Assembly: GCF_904067045.1 (NCBI RefSeq)
Contig: NZ_CAJFDC010000014.1
Location: forward strand, 248,001-312,000
Source of the DNA: Pseudomonas sp. FEN
GTDB taxonomy: Bacteria; Pseudomonadota; Gammaproteobacteria; Pseudomonadales; Pseudomonadaceae
Reading direction: 5' to 3'
DNA: 64,000 nt
A program made the translations under genes and the position numbers. Below are positions 9,131 to 17,730 of this stretch, in pieces (positions within the stretch are counted from its first letter, which is position 1; every line of letters begins with the position of its first letter). Below the pieces are notes generated by a model, which saw only the letters and a program-made list of their open reading frames with translations, made no database searches and had not been told where the DNA came from.

Positions 9131-9625
9131 ATGAGTTCTAACCAAGTCTTGAATGACAAAAAGGTTCAGGAGATTCAAAGTCCCGCCCAGGAAGATCTGT
9201 TGATCGAAAAGGCCATGCAGATTCTGGATCGGCGGCTATTCACTCGGGGTCCTAAACTAGAGAGTCCGCCAGAGGTCGGCCGCTTCCTCAAACTGAAACT
9301 GGCCGGAATGGAGCGCGAGGTCTTTTGCGTCATTTTCCTGGACATCAAGCACCAAGTCCTCGCGTTTGAAACCATGTTTCAAGGAGACCTTGGTCACACC
9401 AGTGTTTACCCCCGGCAGGTGCTCAAGCGTGCAATCGCTCACAACGCCTCAGCGGTCATCGTGGCTCACAATCATCCTTCGGGGTGCCTTACACCCAGCA
9501 GGGCCGATCGCGCACTGACCCAACGGCTACATGAGGCCCTGGCGCTTATTGATGTGGTGTTGTTGGACCACATCATTGTCGGTGCCGGTGATCCACTGTC
9601 CATGACCCAACATGGGTTGATGTAA
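9131..9625 (+). CDS. RadC-like JAB-domain protein of mobile elements
   Basis: This 164-residue protein is the short RadC (DUF2466) form common on ICEs and plasmids. It keeps the JAB/MPN metalloprotease-fold signature: a conserved Glu in AFETMFQG, then HNHPSG with a downstream Asp in SRAD, the expected zinc ligands. It lacks the long helix-hairpin-helix N-terminus of chromosomal RadC. The biochemical role of RadC is unresolved; a DNA-repair label would be historical only. gagg lies eight bases before the ATG. The gene has its own G/C-rich leader (9068-9105) and its own terminator, so it is probably a single-gene unit of the ICE remnant. Confidence 0.88.
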   Translation: MSSNQVLNDKKVQEIQSPAQEDLLIEKAMQILDRRLFTRGPKLESPPEVGRFLKLKLAGMEREVFCVIFLDIKHQVLAFETMFQGDLGHTSVYPRQVLKRAIAHNASAVIVAHNHPSGCLTPSRADRALTQRLHEALALIDVVLLDHIIVGAGDPLSMTQHGLM

Positions 9626-9676
9626 CCACTATCAAGACGCCCTCACTGGAGCGGTGAGCTGTCACTTTCCCTACTC

Positions 9677-9701
9677 AGCCCGACCTTGTCGGGCTTTTTT
9701 T
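9677..9701 (+). terminator. Rho-independent terminator after the radC-like gene
   Basis: A perfect eight-base stem, agcccgac (9677-9684) with gtcgggct (9688-9695), has a three-base loop and is followed by at least six T. This is a textbook intrinsic terminator on the plus strand. A weaker hairpin (ctcac/gtgag, about 9644-9660) precedes it. Confidence 0.9.
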
Positions 9702-10068
9702 CACCTTGTGAAATCCCACCCGATGCCACCTGGTTCTCGCGGCGAGGGGTCGATCTGAACCAGCCCAGCCCGGGAACAGACGAAGATGGTTGCTCCGCTC
9801 GTCATCACGATCTCTGTCTTGACATTGATAGATAAACTCAAATAGACCACAGCGCATACAACGTACCTCTGGCAGGGCGACGCTTATAGTTCCTCTCCTT
9901 TGATCGGCACAGTCTACGTGCTGACCCACAGCCACTGGTCCTGTACGAATAGCCCCCCTCCGTACAGGCGTACGGCCTCTTCACTCAGGGTGTCCTGGGC
10001 CGAGACAGCGCTACAGATGAGCAAAAGAAGGTCCATCGACCTCGAAACCAACTCGAGTGCTTTGGTGT
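9702..10068. other. Degenerate stretch without a convincing gene
   Basis: No open frame here has both a good start and recognisable content. The minus strand holds a 40-codon frame at 9914-10036 with a hydrophobic N-terminus (MDLLLLICSAVSA) and gagg just before its ATG. It may be the stump of an exported ICE protein, but I cannot assign it. Confidence 0.3.
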
Positions 10069-10263
10069 TCAGTCATCGAGATTTTCAGCCAGAAGGGCGA
10101 CCAGCTCCATGGGGCTGCGGCTGTTGATCACGTTGTAGATCAGGTCGCGTTTGGACCGTGGCAGCTTCTTCACGCAGCTCTTGGCCGATGCCCTCACCGC
10201 TTCATCCGTACCATGAATGCGTGCAGCCAAGAGCAGCACAAGAACGACATCAGAGAGATTCAT
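10069..10263 (-). CDS. Small hypothetical protein of the ICE remnant
   Basis: This is a 64-residue frame that I do not recognise by name. It begins with a hydrophobic stretch (LSDVVLVLLLAARI), continues with a basic helical region (SAKSCVKKLPRSKRDL) and ends in an acidic tail (LLAENLDD). Composition and codon use look protein-like, and the frame extends upstream beyond the chosen ATG without a better start. No clear ribosome site precedes the ATG. It could be a small regulator or accessory protein, or a chance frame. Confidence 0.35.
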   Translation of the reverse strand: MNLSDVVLVLLLAARIHGTDEAVRASAKSCVKKLPRSKRDLIYNVINSRSPMELVALLAENLDD

Positions 10264-10783
10264 AGCAGGGGTCCAAAACAGAGAGCTGGGAAGTGTAGCG
10301 GCTCTTGGGTGACCGTAAATCCCTACCCAGTACCGCATGGGTATCTCCACGCAGATGAAATCTGTGGAACCATCCGCGAAGCTTTCGGGGAGCCCTCCCC
10401 TGAGGGCCTCCTTATTGACACGCACTCAACAAACTGGCGCAACGTTTATCGATCAAAAATAATTCAGATTTCTCTAGCATTCTTGTAGCGATGAGCTAAT
10501 ACATATAGGTATCGATGTTACCGGTGGTTTGTGTTCTCTAATCAAGCAAGCGTCTAGCTGTGGTGAAGGCAGATTTCGCTATTACGTGCGTCATTTTTAG
10601 CTTGTGAGTCCCGCACGACGCTAGAGCCAGACTAGTGTGATCGATGAGTATTAGCATGTGACTACGCACCTGTTCTTACGGGTACGATTCGGCCCCTCAC
10701 CCGAAAATCATCTTGCTTCAAATATTTCTTGCTTTTTAACGGCGTATCAAAAACTACAAAAGTCCTTCTTGAGGCGGTGACAT
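10264..10783. other. Gene-free region upstream of the lipoprotein gene
   Basis: I see no gene. A G/C-rich block at 10385-10410 (cgggg, cccc, gaggg, cctcc in order) resembles the leaders of the two upstream ICE genes. From about 10440 the sequence becomes AT-richer and should hold the lipoprotein promoter, but no clean -35/-10 pair stands out. Confidence 0.35.
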
Positions 10784-11974
10784 ATGCGTGTGTCTTATTG
10801 CTTTATTGTCAGCATTGCGGCTGGATTGGTGGCGTGCAAGAGTTCGATGCCAGAGCCGGGAGCGGTGGCGAAGAACTGGAGCGAAAATACCCAGCAACTT
10901 GGTATCCAGGCAATCTATCCTCCGCGGGGTAACGTATACATTGGCGATATTTATATGTCCAGGGCGATGATCGCAGGAGTTTCACCACCTCCTTCGTTTT
11001 ATTCCGTACCGCCGCAGTGGTACGACCATATTGATCTGACTACCGAATTGGAAGCGATAGCGCCAACCTTAAATGTCACAAAGATGGATGCGTACAATGA
11101 TGGGCAGGGTACTGCTGCGAAAAAAACGTGGCAACTACCGGAGCTTACCCGCGCAGGCAACGACAAACGGCTTAATAGTTTGGTGGCGTTCCCGGGTTTT
11201 ACATTCGCTTCGGTATCTGAAAGCCAGATAGGTGTGAACGTCACCAATAGTGCTGTTAAGGCGTTTCTGAGTGGCGGGCGCAAGTCGTCCTACAGCGTTG
11301 CTTATTCGGTCCCTGCGGCGGAGGTCTACGGAGTTCCTTACATGGCCGCCAAGGCAAAATTTCTGGCGCGCAGCAGTACCTATGATCCTGCTGATATGCG
11401 GAGCTTCAGCTCGTCATGTGAGTATCAGCCGGTGATGGTGTTGATTACAGAAGTGTATTCAGCCCGCGCGATTGATGTGGCCGTATCGGCGCAGGATGGG
11501 TTCAGTGCGCAAACGTCGGCTGCTGTTACGCGCCTTGCCAACCTGAGCACCCAGAACACAGCGACCACCCAAGAAATCAACCAGGTTAACGCCGCGCCAC
11601 AGGGACCTGAAATGTCGAATAAGGTGACAGCGCTTAAAGCCAATCAAGAGGCTATCCAAGCAGAAATGCGTGCTCTTACCGAATCCATTGTCCCTAACCT
11701 GCCTGGAGTAACAGGATCGGTGGTCAGATCCTCTAGTAATGGCATTACTTTGCAGCAGGTCTTTCAATTACCAGTGGTTGTTGGCTACAGGGGTGTGAAT
11801 TTCAGCCTGCAGACCGGGTGCGGCGCAATTAAGACCGGAAGTGGAACTGTGGCTACAACAGGGGGGGCGGCCTCTTCTACCCCGACTCCAGACGGGCATG
11901 GCTTCAAGCTGGCCGATCCAAGGCTTCAGGTGCAGCCACTCAGCGCTCCGGTGCAGCTCCCGACGGCTCAATAA
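10784..11974 (+). CDS. Predicted outer-membrane lipoprotein of unknown function
   Basis: I do not recognise the family of this 396-residue protein. It starts with a lipoprotein signal ending in the lipobox LVAC at residues 15-18; Lys at +2 predicts outer-membrane sorting. The mature part has about 230 residues rich in Tyr, Pro and Ser, then a heptad-like helical stretch (about 230-305, with TALKANQEAIQAEMRAL). A hydrophobic beta-like segment (LQQVFQLPVVVGYRGV) and a Gly/Thr/Pro-rich tail follow. gagg lies eight bases before the ATG. The gene stands alone between ICE and IS debris and ends just before a perfect hairpin. Its composition is less GC-rich than the core genes to the right, consistent with transfer. 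Confidence 0.75.
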   Translation: MRVSYCFIVSIAAGLVACKSSMPEPGAVAKNWSENTQQLGIQAIYPPRGNVYIGDIYMSRAMIAGVSPPPSFYSVPPQWYDHIDLTTELEAIAPTLNVTKMDAYNDGQGTAAKKTWQLPELTRAGNDKRLNSLVAFPGFTFASVSESQIGVNVTNSAVKAFLSGGRKSSYSVAYSVPAAEVYGVPYMAAKAKFLARSSTYDPADMRSFSSSCEYQPVMVLITEVYSARAIDVAVSAQDGFSAQTSAAVTRLANLSTQNTATTQEINQVNAAPQGPEMSNKVTALKANQEAIQAEMRALTESIVPNLPGVTGSVVRSSSNGITLQQVFQLPVVVGYRGVNFSLQTGCGAIKTGSGTVATTGGAASSTPTPDGHGFKLADPRLQVQPLSAPVQLPTAQ

Positions 11975-12000
11975 GTGGGTGATTCGGTGCGGCTACAGAA

Positions 12001-12020
12001 TCTTTCAGCTGGCTGAAAGA
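12001..12020 (+). terminator. Perfect hairpin after the lipoprotein gene
   Basis: Eight paired bases (tctttcag with ctgaaaga) around the loop ctgg, 27 bases after the stop codon. There is no T-run after it, so it may act as a transcript 3'-end stabiliser rather than a full intrinsic terminator. Confidence 0.5.
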
Positions 12021-12100
12021 TGATGAATCCGACGGTCCAGGAAGCGATGCACTTCGTCCTACGCCAATATTAGGGTATCGGCAGAGAGGAAGCAGGTGCG

Positions 12101-12364
12101 GTGCTGTATACCTCACCCGCTGCCGCCCCGCATTTTATTTCACACTCACACTGCTGTGACCGCGAAGCCATCGGCTGGGTTACCAGTCCGATGGGCTATA
12201 GCGGTGATGACATCCGGGACCTGATATTGGAACGCGTGGAGAAGCGTTTTGGCGATCAACTGCCAAACACGCTCGTGCAGTGGCTGAGCGATAACGGCTC
12301 GACCTATATCGCCGAGCAGACCCGTCTGTTTACCCGCCAGATCGGCTTGCAGCCAGTGACCTGA
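12101..12364 (+). pseudogene. IS3-family transposase (OrfB) fragment
   Basis: About 65 codons from around 12145 match the middle of an IS3-type DDE integrase core: CCDREAIGWVTSP, then DIRDLILERVEKRFG, then WLSDNGSTYIAEQT with the second catalytic Asp (SDNGS). The first Asp region, the final Glu region, OrfA and terminal repeats are all missing. The frame stops at QPVT where the family continues. It is a relic that records a past insertion and deletion in the accessory region. The frame's nominal start has no meaning as a gene start. Confidence 0.75.
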
Positions 12365-12562
12365 ATCCGCACCTGCAGCTTATGAGCACCATCGCGCGCA
12401 CCATCGGATCCATTCCGTAGTGGCGTTCTAGATTTGTAGTTCTTTTCTTCGGGGTTTTCTGTCAGTAAAAACGTCTCATCAAAGGGAAAAAACAGACGCG
12501 CACTGTGAGACGCTCATTTCGGAGGGCACATGGATCAATACGAGCAACGGAAAGGAAAAGCC

Positions 12563-13117
12563 ATGAGGTACACAATCAGGGTGGCAACACCGGCTGATGC
12601 TCCAGCCCTCCAGGCGATCTATGCGCCTATGGTGTTGGATACGGCCATCTCGTTCGAACTCATTCCACCAACGGTTGCTGAGATGGCCAATCGGATCGCG
12701 GCAACGCTGCCGACCTATCCCTACCTGGTTGCGGAACTGGACGACAAGGTAGTCGGGTATACCTACGCCAGTCAGCACCGAACCAGAGAAGCGTATCGCT
12801 GGTCGGTGGATGTCACGGTCTATATTGCCCCAACGGTGCATCGCCGGGGCATTGGGCGTGCGCTCTATCAGCGCCTCCTGCCGATCCTGGAGAAACAAGG
12901 CTTCCATGCCGCGTATGCAGGCATCGCCCTGCCTAATGCAGGGAGCGTTGGTATTCATGAAGCACTTGGTTTCTCCCACATCGGCACCTATCCCGAAGTA
13001 GGATTCAAACAGGGTCGATGGCATGACGTAGGCTACTGGCGCAAGCCGCTCTGTACGGCGACACCACCGGCCGAAATTCTCGCTTTCAGTGAAGCGAGAA
13101 GATATGTAGAGCCGTAG
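12563..13117 (+). CDS. GNAT N-acetyltransferase, phosphinothricin/methionine-sulfoximine type
   Basis: This 184-residue GNAT enzyme resembles the Pat/YncA group, which acetylates phosphinothricin, methionine sulfoximine or related amino acids with acetyl-CoA. The start (YTIRVATPADAPALQAIY), the central SFELIPPT motif, the acetyl-CoA loop HRRGIGRAL and the C-terminal ALGFSHIGTYPEVGFKQG with WHDVGYW are all characteristic. The ATG at 12563 is preferred over one 33 bases upstream because aaaggaaaag precedes it. It lies between the IS fragment and the rulB remnant, so it may be cargo of the mobile region. The substrate is inferred from family only. Confidence 0.85.
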   Translation: MRYTIRVATPADAPALQAIYAPMVLDTAISFELIPPTVAEMANRIAATLPTYPYLVAELDDKVVGYTYASQHRTREAYRWSVDVTVYIAPTVHRRGIGRALYQRLLPILEKQGFHAAYAGIALPNAGSVGIHEALGFSHIGTYPEVGFKQGRWHDVGYWRKPLCTATPPAEILAFSEARRYVEP

Positions 13118-13185
13118 GGCTTTCGGACGTCAGCCTCCAGAGTTGATCCAGCCGAATGATGAAACTGCGGCTCATCATCCCAGGC

Positions 13186-13505
13186 CCATGCCCCACCCGG
13201 GGTGAGGGGGAACGATGGCGGCGCGTAGCGTTCCCCTGCCCCATCGGTTGTTGATCTGGTCCAGTACGGTCATACCTTTCGAGGTGTTGGCGGGTTGAGA
13301 GTCGGCGAACAGGTCATCGGTGTACTCGCCTCGCTGGCAGAGATTGAGGAGTAGAATCTCGGCTTTGCTGTATCTGAAGCCGGGCAGAAAGAGTTGGCCG
13401 AGGGCATCCACACCCTCTTCGTGAGCAGGCGCATGTCGTCCGAGGGATACGGCAGATCGATCCCCCAATAGCGTATTTGGCCTCCTTCGGATTGAAGCGG
13501 TCAAC
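13186..13505 (-). pseudogene. rulB: rulB/umuC (DNA polymerase V) 3' fragment with two frameshifts
   Basis: Three frames are needed to read the polymerase V C-terminus: VDRFNPKEAKYA (13505-13470), then LPYPSDDMRLLTK (13455-13417), then DALGQLFLPGFRYSKAE through YTDDLF and INNRWGRGTLRAA, ending near GWGM (about 13413-13186). The palm domain and the rest of the gene are absent and the last residues diverge. The plasmid and chromosomal rulAB genes of Pseudomonas are documented insertion hotspots for integrative elements, so this is probably the scar of the target site for the ICE-derived block at its left. Confidence 0.8.
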
Positions 13506-13545
13506 GCGTCACCGAAGACTGCAGTATCTGCCGCTGGAAGTTGTC

Positions 13546-13947
13546 TTATTTCGCGGTAATCACCGACAATTTGGTGATCCCCGCCCGTTCGATAGAGGCC
13601 ATGGCCCGGGCCACTTCACCATAATTCACGCCATTGTCGGCCTGCAGTTGCACACGGACATCGGCGTCTTTGATCTTCGCGGCCTTGAGGCTGGTTTCCA
13701 GCAAATCAGGCTGGATCTGGTCTTTGTTGATGAACAGCTTGCCTTGGCCATCGATACTGACCACCAGCGGGTCTTTCTGTGCCGCGGGTACCACCGATTC
13801 GGTCTTTGGCAGGTTAATCGGGATCGCGTTGGTCAGCAGCGGCGCGGTGACAATGAACACCACCAGAAGCACCAGCATGACATCCACCAATGGCGTGACG
13901 TTGATCTCGCTGAGCACTTCATCACTGTCTTGTGTGGAAAAAGCCAT
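13546..13947 (-). CDS. exbD: ExbD/TolR-family energy transducer
   Basis: This 133-residue proton-channel subunit has a short cytoplasmic N-terminus (INVTPLVDVMLV), one membrane helix at about 22-41 carrying the essential Asp22, and a periplasmic domain of about 90 residues. With ExbB and TonB it powers outer-membrane TonB-dependent receptors. Its ATG follows the exbB stop by one base, so the two are translationally coupled. Order on the minus strand is tonB, exbB, exbD. Confidence 0.93.
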   Translation of the reverse strand: MAFSTQDSDEVLSEINVTPLVDVMLVLLVVFIVTAPLLTNAIPINLPKTESVVPAAQKDPLVVSIDGQGKLFINKDQIQPDLLETSLKAAKIKDADVRVQLQADNGVNYGEVARAMASIERAGITKLSVITAK

Positions 13948-13948
13948 C

Positions 13949-14674
13949 TCAGGATGCCTCCTTGACTTTCTGTCCAGCGACGGTCGCGCCGGACTTGCTC
14001 AGCACCGGGTGCAGCAGCACGCGGAACGCATTTTTCTGCGCCAGGCTATAGAAATCATGGGCGAAGTCGTCCAGATCAGCGGCCGTCAGCTTCAGGCGTC
14101 GCAGAAAATAGTTGTACACCAGCACCGCTGGCACCGCGACGGCGATCCCGACGCCGGTGGCGACCAGGGCGGCACCGATCGGCCCGGCCACGGTTTCCAG
14201 GCTCGCCGAGCCCGCCGCACTGATGCCTTTCAAGGCCGACATGATGCCCCAGACGGTACCGAACAAGCCGATAAAGGGCGAGGTGCTGCCGATGCTGGCG
14301 AGGATTGCCAGGCCGGTTTCCAGCGAGCGCCGCTCACGTACGATCTGCTGGCGCAGGGCGCGCTCGAGACGGTCCTGGTGGTTGATCGCCTGGCTCAAGT
14401 CGGTGGTTTGCGCGCCCTCCGGCACCTGGATCGCCGCATAACCGGCCTGTGCCACACGAGCGGCGGCGCCAGGTTGGCTATGGGCCAATTCGGCGGCGGA
14501 ATCAAGACTGGAGGCTGCCCAGAAGCGCTGATGGAATTTGCGATCCTGGGCCTTGAGGCGGGTGAACTGTATACCCTTGAGCAAGGCCAGGCCCCAGGTG
14601 GCGACGGAAAAGAGGATCAACAGCCAGATGACGGCGTGTTCGATGGATTCGAAAGGTGAAGCAATCAGGTTCAT
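13949..14674 (-). CDS. exbB: ExbB/MotA/TolQ-family proton channel
   Basis: This is the inner-membrane channel protein that pairs with ExbD, 241 residues from the chosen ATG. An N-terminal membrane helix (VIWLLILFSVATWGLALL) is followed by a cytoplasmic helical region with NHQDRLERALRQQIVRERR, then two helices containing the family core GLFGTVWGIM and AAVPAVLVYNYF-like residues (AVAVPAVLVYN here). The start at 14674 is preferred over one 18 bases upstream because ggagag lies at the right distance. It sits between tonB and exbD and forms a dedicated energising set for the receptors in this region. Confidence 0.93.
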   Translation of the reverse strand: MNLIASPFESIEHAVIWLLILFSVATWGLALLKGIQFTRLKAQDRKFHQRFWAASSLDSAAELAHSQPGAAARVAQAGYAAIQVPEGAQTTDLSQAINHQDRLERALRQQIVRERRSLETGLAILASIGSTSPFIGLFGTVWGIMSALKGISAAGSASLETVAGPIGAALVATGVGIAVAVPAVLVYNYFLRRLKLTAADLDDFAHDFYSLAQKNAFRVLLHPVLSKSGATVAGQKVKEAS

Positions 14675-14758
14675 GGTCAGGCTCTCCAACAAGGCATCAG
14701 ATCGGTTGTAGCGATGCGCCTTTTGTCAGGTAGCCCGCGCTGTATCGGTTAAGTTGAG

Positions 14759-15577
14759 TTACTTGATTTTGAAGTCGATGGGTACGCTGACCCAGCCGTC
14801 CAGGGCGACATCACCCTGCTTGGCAGGTACGAAACTCCAGCGTTTGACCGCAGCCAGTGCGGCATCATCGAGTTGATCACGTCCGCTGCTTTTCTGGATC
14901 TGGATTTCGCCGGGCTTGCCGCTGGCCAGGACATGCACCCGTAACAATACCGTGCCTTCCCAGCCGCGACGCATCGCCAGCGAGGGGTATTCAGGTGCCG
15001 GGTTCTTCAAGTAACCGGCGCTGGCCGATGCAGGGGTCACCGGTTTTGGTGCTGGCGACGCAGGAGGTGCCGGGGCGGCGACCGGTTGCGGCGGAGCAGG
15101 AGAAGCAGGCGGCGGCTCCATCGGTTTGGCCGTCGGTTTGAGCACCGGCTTAACCACAGGTTTGGGTTTGGGCTTGGGAATCGGTTTCGGTGGCGGTGGT
15201 TTGACGGCCAATTCATCCTCGACCGGCGGGGGCGGTTCGACCACAGGCGGTGGAGTCGGCTCGGGCGGTGGAGGCTCCACTGCGGGCGGCGTCGGCTGCG
15301 AAAACTCAATGGTCATTGGCGGAATCTCCGGCGGCACCACAGGCAATGCCGGCGGCGGTGTCTGGTTGATCCAGACGATCACCGCGCCATGCAGCACCAA
15401 TGCGAACGCCCCGAGCAAAATCACCTCACGGCGACTCAACACCCTCTTGGGCGTACGGTGCAGACGCGACAGCGCCAATGGTTCCCGAAAGGCCCGGCCT
15501 AGGTCGAGCAACTCGCCGTTGGGTATCAAGGGCCTGAACACCTCTTGGGCACTTGCGACGCTCTGGACATTGCCCAT
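14759..15577 (-). CDS. tonB: TonB energy transducer with N-terminal extension
   Basis: This 272-residue TonB carries a cytoplasmic extension of about 50 residues, one membrane helix at 52-70 (VILLGAFALVLHGAVIVW), a Pro/Lys-rich periplasmic spacer at about 73-190, and a TonB C-terminal domain (PAPEYPSLAMRRGWEGTV, then LDDAALAAVKRWSFVPA). The extension is a feature of several Pseudomonas TonB proteins. The ATG at 15577 has aggagt seven bases upstream; a frame extension to 15619 lacks support. It leads the tonB-exbB-exbD operon, downstream of an SsuBC-like transporter on the same strand, which suggests service to organosulfur receptors. Confidence 0.92.
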   Translation of the reverse strand: MGNVQSVASAQEVFRPLIPNGELLDLGRAFREPLALSRLHRTPKRVLSRREVILLGAFALVLHGAVIVWINQTPPPALPVVPPEIPPMTIEFSQPTPPAVEPPPPEPTPPPVVEPPPPVEDELAVKPPPPKPIPKPKPKPVVKPVLKPTAKPMEPPPASPAPPQPVAAPAPPASPAPKPVTPASASAGYLKNPAPEYPSLAMRRGWEGTVLLRVHVLASGKPGEIQIQKSSGRDQLDDAALAAVKRWSFVPAKQGDVALDGWVSVPIDFKIK

Positions 15578-15745
15578 CGATTGACTCCTGTAGAGCTTCA
15601 GATTCATGTCGAGATTCAACCCGAATTACCGTGCAGACTGTGACTTCGTTGACCCCTGCGAAGACCCGGAGCGTAAACATCGGTATTTTGCCGGGCCCAC
15701 TCGAACGCTTTGGCGAAGCGCTGCAACACATCATTGCCCCCAGCA

Positions 15746-16555
15746 TCAGCCGTGGGCAAAACGCCGGACCGGTATGGTCGAGGTCTTGAGAGAGACGCCG
15801 CCCCCTGGTGCATCGACTTCCACTTCGACACCCAACAGGCTCAACAAAAGTGCGCGGATGGCCTGAAACCCCTCCTGGCCGGTATCCCGGGAACGCGGCA
15901 AATCGATACGCAACTGTTCGGCAATCTTGCCGTCGGCGAGCACAATCACCCGATCGGCCAGCAGGATGGCTTCATCGACGTCATGGGTCACCAGCAACAC
16001 AGCCGGATTATGCTTGCGCCACAACTCGATGATCAGCCGATGCATACGGATGCGCGTCAACGCATCCAACGCGGCAAAAGGCTCGTCGAGCAGCAACAGT
16101 TTCGGCTCGCGCACCAGGCCGCGAGCCAACGCCACGCGTTGCGCCTCGCCGCCAGAAAGCGTCGCCGGATAAGCTTCAAGGCGATGGGCCAGACCGACTT
16201 CAGTAAGAGCTTGCACCGCTCTGGCTTTGGCATTCGGGATATGCAGACCAAGAATCACGTTCTTCCAGGCACGCTTCCAGGGCATCAACCGCGGTTCCTG
16301 AAATACCGCGGCCCGCGCCTTGGGCACCAGAAGCTGGCCGCTGTCGATGCTGTCCAGACCGGCCAGGCTGCGCAACAAGGTGGTCTTGCCCGAGCCGCTG
16401 GCCCCGAGCAACGCGACGAATTCGCCCGGTGCGATGTCCAGGTCCAGACCGTCGATGACCCGCTGCTGGCCAAACTGGCGCACTACATTGCGCAATTGCA
16501 CAGGCGCGGTTCCAGACGTGGATTGCGCAGCTTGTAAAGGGTCGATGTTCAACAT
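15746..16555 (-). CDS. SsuB/TauB-type ABC transporter ATPase
   Basis: This 269-residue nucleotide-binding subunit belongs to the nitrate/sulfonate/taurine import family. Walker A is GASGSGKTT, the Q-loop region reads FQEPRLMPWKRAWKNV as in SsuB, the signature is LSGGEAQRVALAR, Walker B is LLLLDEPFAALD and the switch is VTHDVDEA. The ATG lies one base beyond the permease stop, with gaggaa inside the permease end, so the pair is coupled. No binding protein is adjacent; the nearest are the SsuA-like proteins at 23.5 and 26.5 kb. Aliphatic sulfonates are the likely substrate class by family. Confidence 0.88.
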   Translation of the reverse strand: MLNIDPLQAAQSTSGTAPVQLRNVVRQFGQQRVIDGLDLDIAPGEFVALLGASGSGKTTLLRSLAGLDSIDSGQLLVPKARAAVFQEPRLMPWKRAWKNVILGLHIPNAKARAVQALTEVGLAHRLEAYPATLSGGEAQRVALARGLVREPKLLLLDEPFAALDALTRIRMHRLIIELWRKHNPAVLLVTHDVDEAILLADRVIVLADGKIAEQLRIDLPRSRDTGQEGFQAIRALLLSLLGVEVEVDAPGGGVSLKTSTIPVRRFAHG

Positions 16556-16556
16556 G

Positions 16557-17429
16557 TCAGTTCCTCACAAAAGATGGGCGCCAGGCCAGGGCGAAACGTT
16601 CCAGGGTGCGAATCAGGCCGTCGATCAGCAGGCCAAGGACGCTGTAGATCAACAGGCAAATCACAATCACGTCGGTGCGCATGAAGTCCCGCGCATCGCT
16701 GGCCAGGTAACCGATGCCGGCGGTGGTGTTGATTTGCTCGACAAACACCAGGGCCAGCCAGGAAATCCCCAGGGAATAGCGCAAGCCGACAAAGAACGAA
16801 GGCAACGAGCCCGGCAAGATCACATGCCAGATCAGCTCACGCCGATTGAGCCCCAAGGTGTTGGCGGCCTCGATCAACTTGGGGTCGATGTTACGGATAC
16901 CGGCGAACAGGTTGAGGTATACCGGGAAGGTCGTGCCGGTGACGATCAGCGCAATCTTGGTGAACTCGCCGATGCCGAACCAGAGGATGAACAACGGCAC
17001 CAGCGCCAGGGAGGGGATGGTGCGCAGCATCTGCATCGGCGAATCGAGGATCACTTCGCCGCGCTTGGACAGGCCGGTAATCAGCGCTGCCGCAACGCCA
17101 ATACTGACGCCGATGCTCAGGCCCAGCAACGCCCGCTGCAGGGACACCAACAGGTGCTTGCCCAACTCGCCGGAAACGATCATTACCCACAAGGTATCGC
17201 CGATCTGTGACGGCGCGGCGATGATCCGTTGCGGGATCAGCCCTAACTCGGAGGCCAACTCCCACACCAGCAGCAACACGATCGGGCTGAGCAACCGCAG
17301 CAACACCTCAGGGGTACGCCAGTTGCGCAGCCAAAGGGGAATCAGTCGTGATACGCCTCCAGGCTTGCCCTGCAAGCAAGCCGCCTTGTCGACGGAAAAC
17401 GAGCTGGCATTCAGGGGCTTTTCATTCAT
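16557..17429 (-). CDS. SsuC/TauC-type ABC transporter permease
   Basis: This 290-residue BPD-family permease has about six membrane segments and the cytoplasmic EAA loop EAANTLGLNRRELIWHVILPGSLP, read in two parts at the usual place. SsuC features include VLLLVWELASELGLIP near the start, FILWFGIGEFTKI in the middle and LALVFVEQINTTAGIGYL near the end. It is the first gene of a two-gene operon with the ATPase. Upstream lie about 300 AT-rich bases that could hold the promoter. The transporter probably imports an organosulfur compound; the exact ligand cannot be read. Confidence 0.88.
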   Translation of the reverse strand: MNEKPLNASSFSVDKAACLQGKPGGVSRLIPLWLRNWRTPEVLLRLLSPIVLLLVWELASELGLIPQRIIAAPSQIGDTLWVMIVSGELGKHLLVSLQRALLGLSIGVSIGVAAALITGLSKRGEVILDSPMQMLRTIPSLALVPLFILWFGIGEFTKIALIVTGTTFPVYLNLFAGIRNIDPKLIEAANTLGLNRRELIWHVILPGSLPSFFVGLRYSLGISWLALVFVEQINTTAGIGYLASDARDFMRTDVIVICLLIYSVLGLLIDGLIRTLERFALAWRPSFVRN

Positions 17430-17730
17430 CAGGCTTCCTTCCTCGTAAAGAACACGGCCGGGAGCGCCGCTGCCTTTTCATGCTATTCGCATAAAAAACC
17501 CCAGTGAAATTCTTTTTAGGAATAATCTAATATGATTAAAAATCAGATAGAAAATATACCAGATAAATTATTTGCATAACAAAGCGTCACAGGCCGCAGC
17601 CCTGATCGCTCACGCCCGCCTCCCAGCCTAAAATGCTTATTACTGATAACACTCACAAACTAAAATTCTACAAATTAATAATTAACTTAGAACAAAACGG
17701 CATTTTACAGCCCCGCCCCTAGTCCCTACT
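17430..17730. promoter_or_regulatory. AT-rich control region upstream of the ssuC-like gene
   Basis: No gene is seen. Two strongly AT-rich tracts (about 17503-17580 and 17638-17705) contrast with the GC-rich surroundings. Such tracts recur in front of other operons of this region and fit binding by LysR-type sulfur regulators or nucleoid proteins. No specific site is claimed. Confidence 0.35.

Noticed and set aside
5955..9625. Calling this a complete ICE
   Set aside because: No integrase, mating-pair formation genes, coupling protein or att repeats are visible; only three typical genes remain.
9675..9935. An 86-codon minus frame with MRCGLFEF and CQDRDRDDE
   Set aside because: It runs through the strong terminator of the radC-like gene and lacks a good start. 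I could not connect it to any family, so it is left as part of a degenerate stretch.
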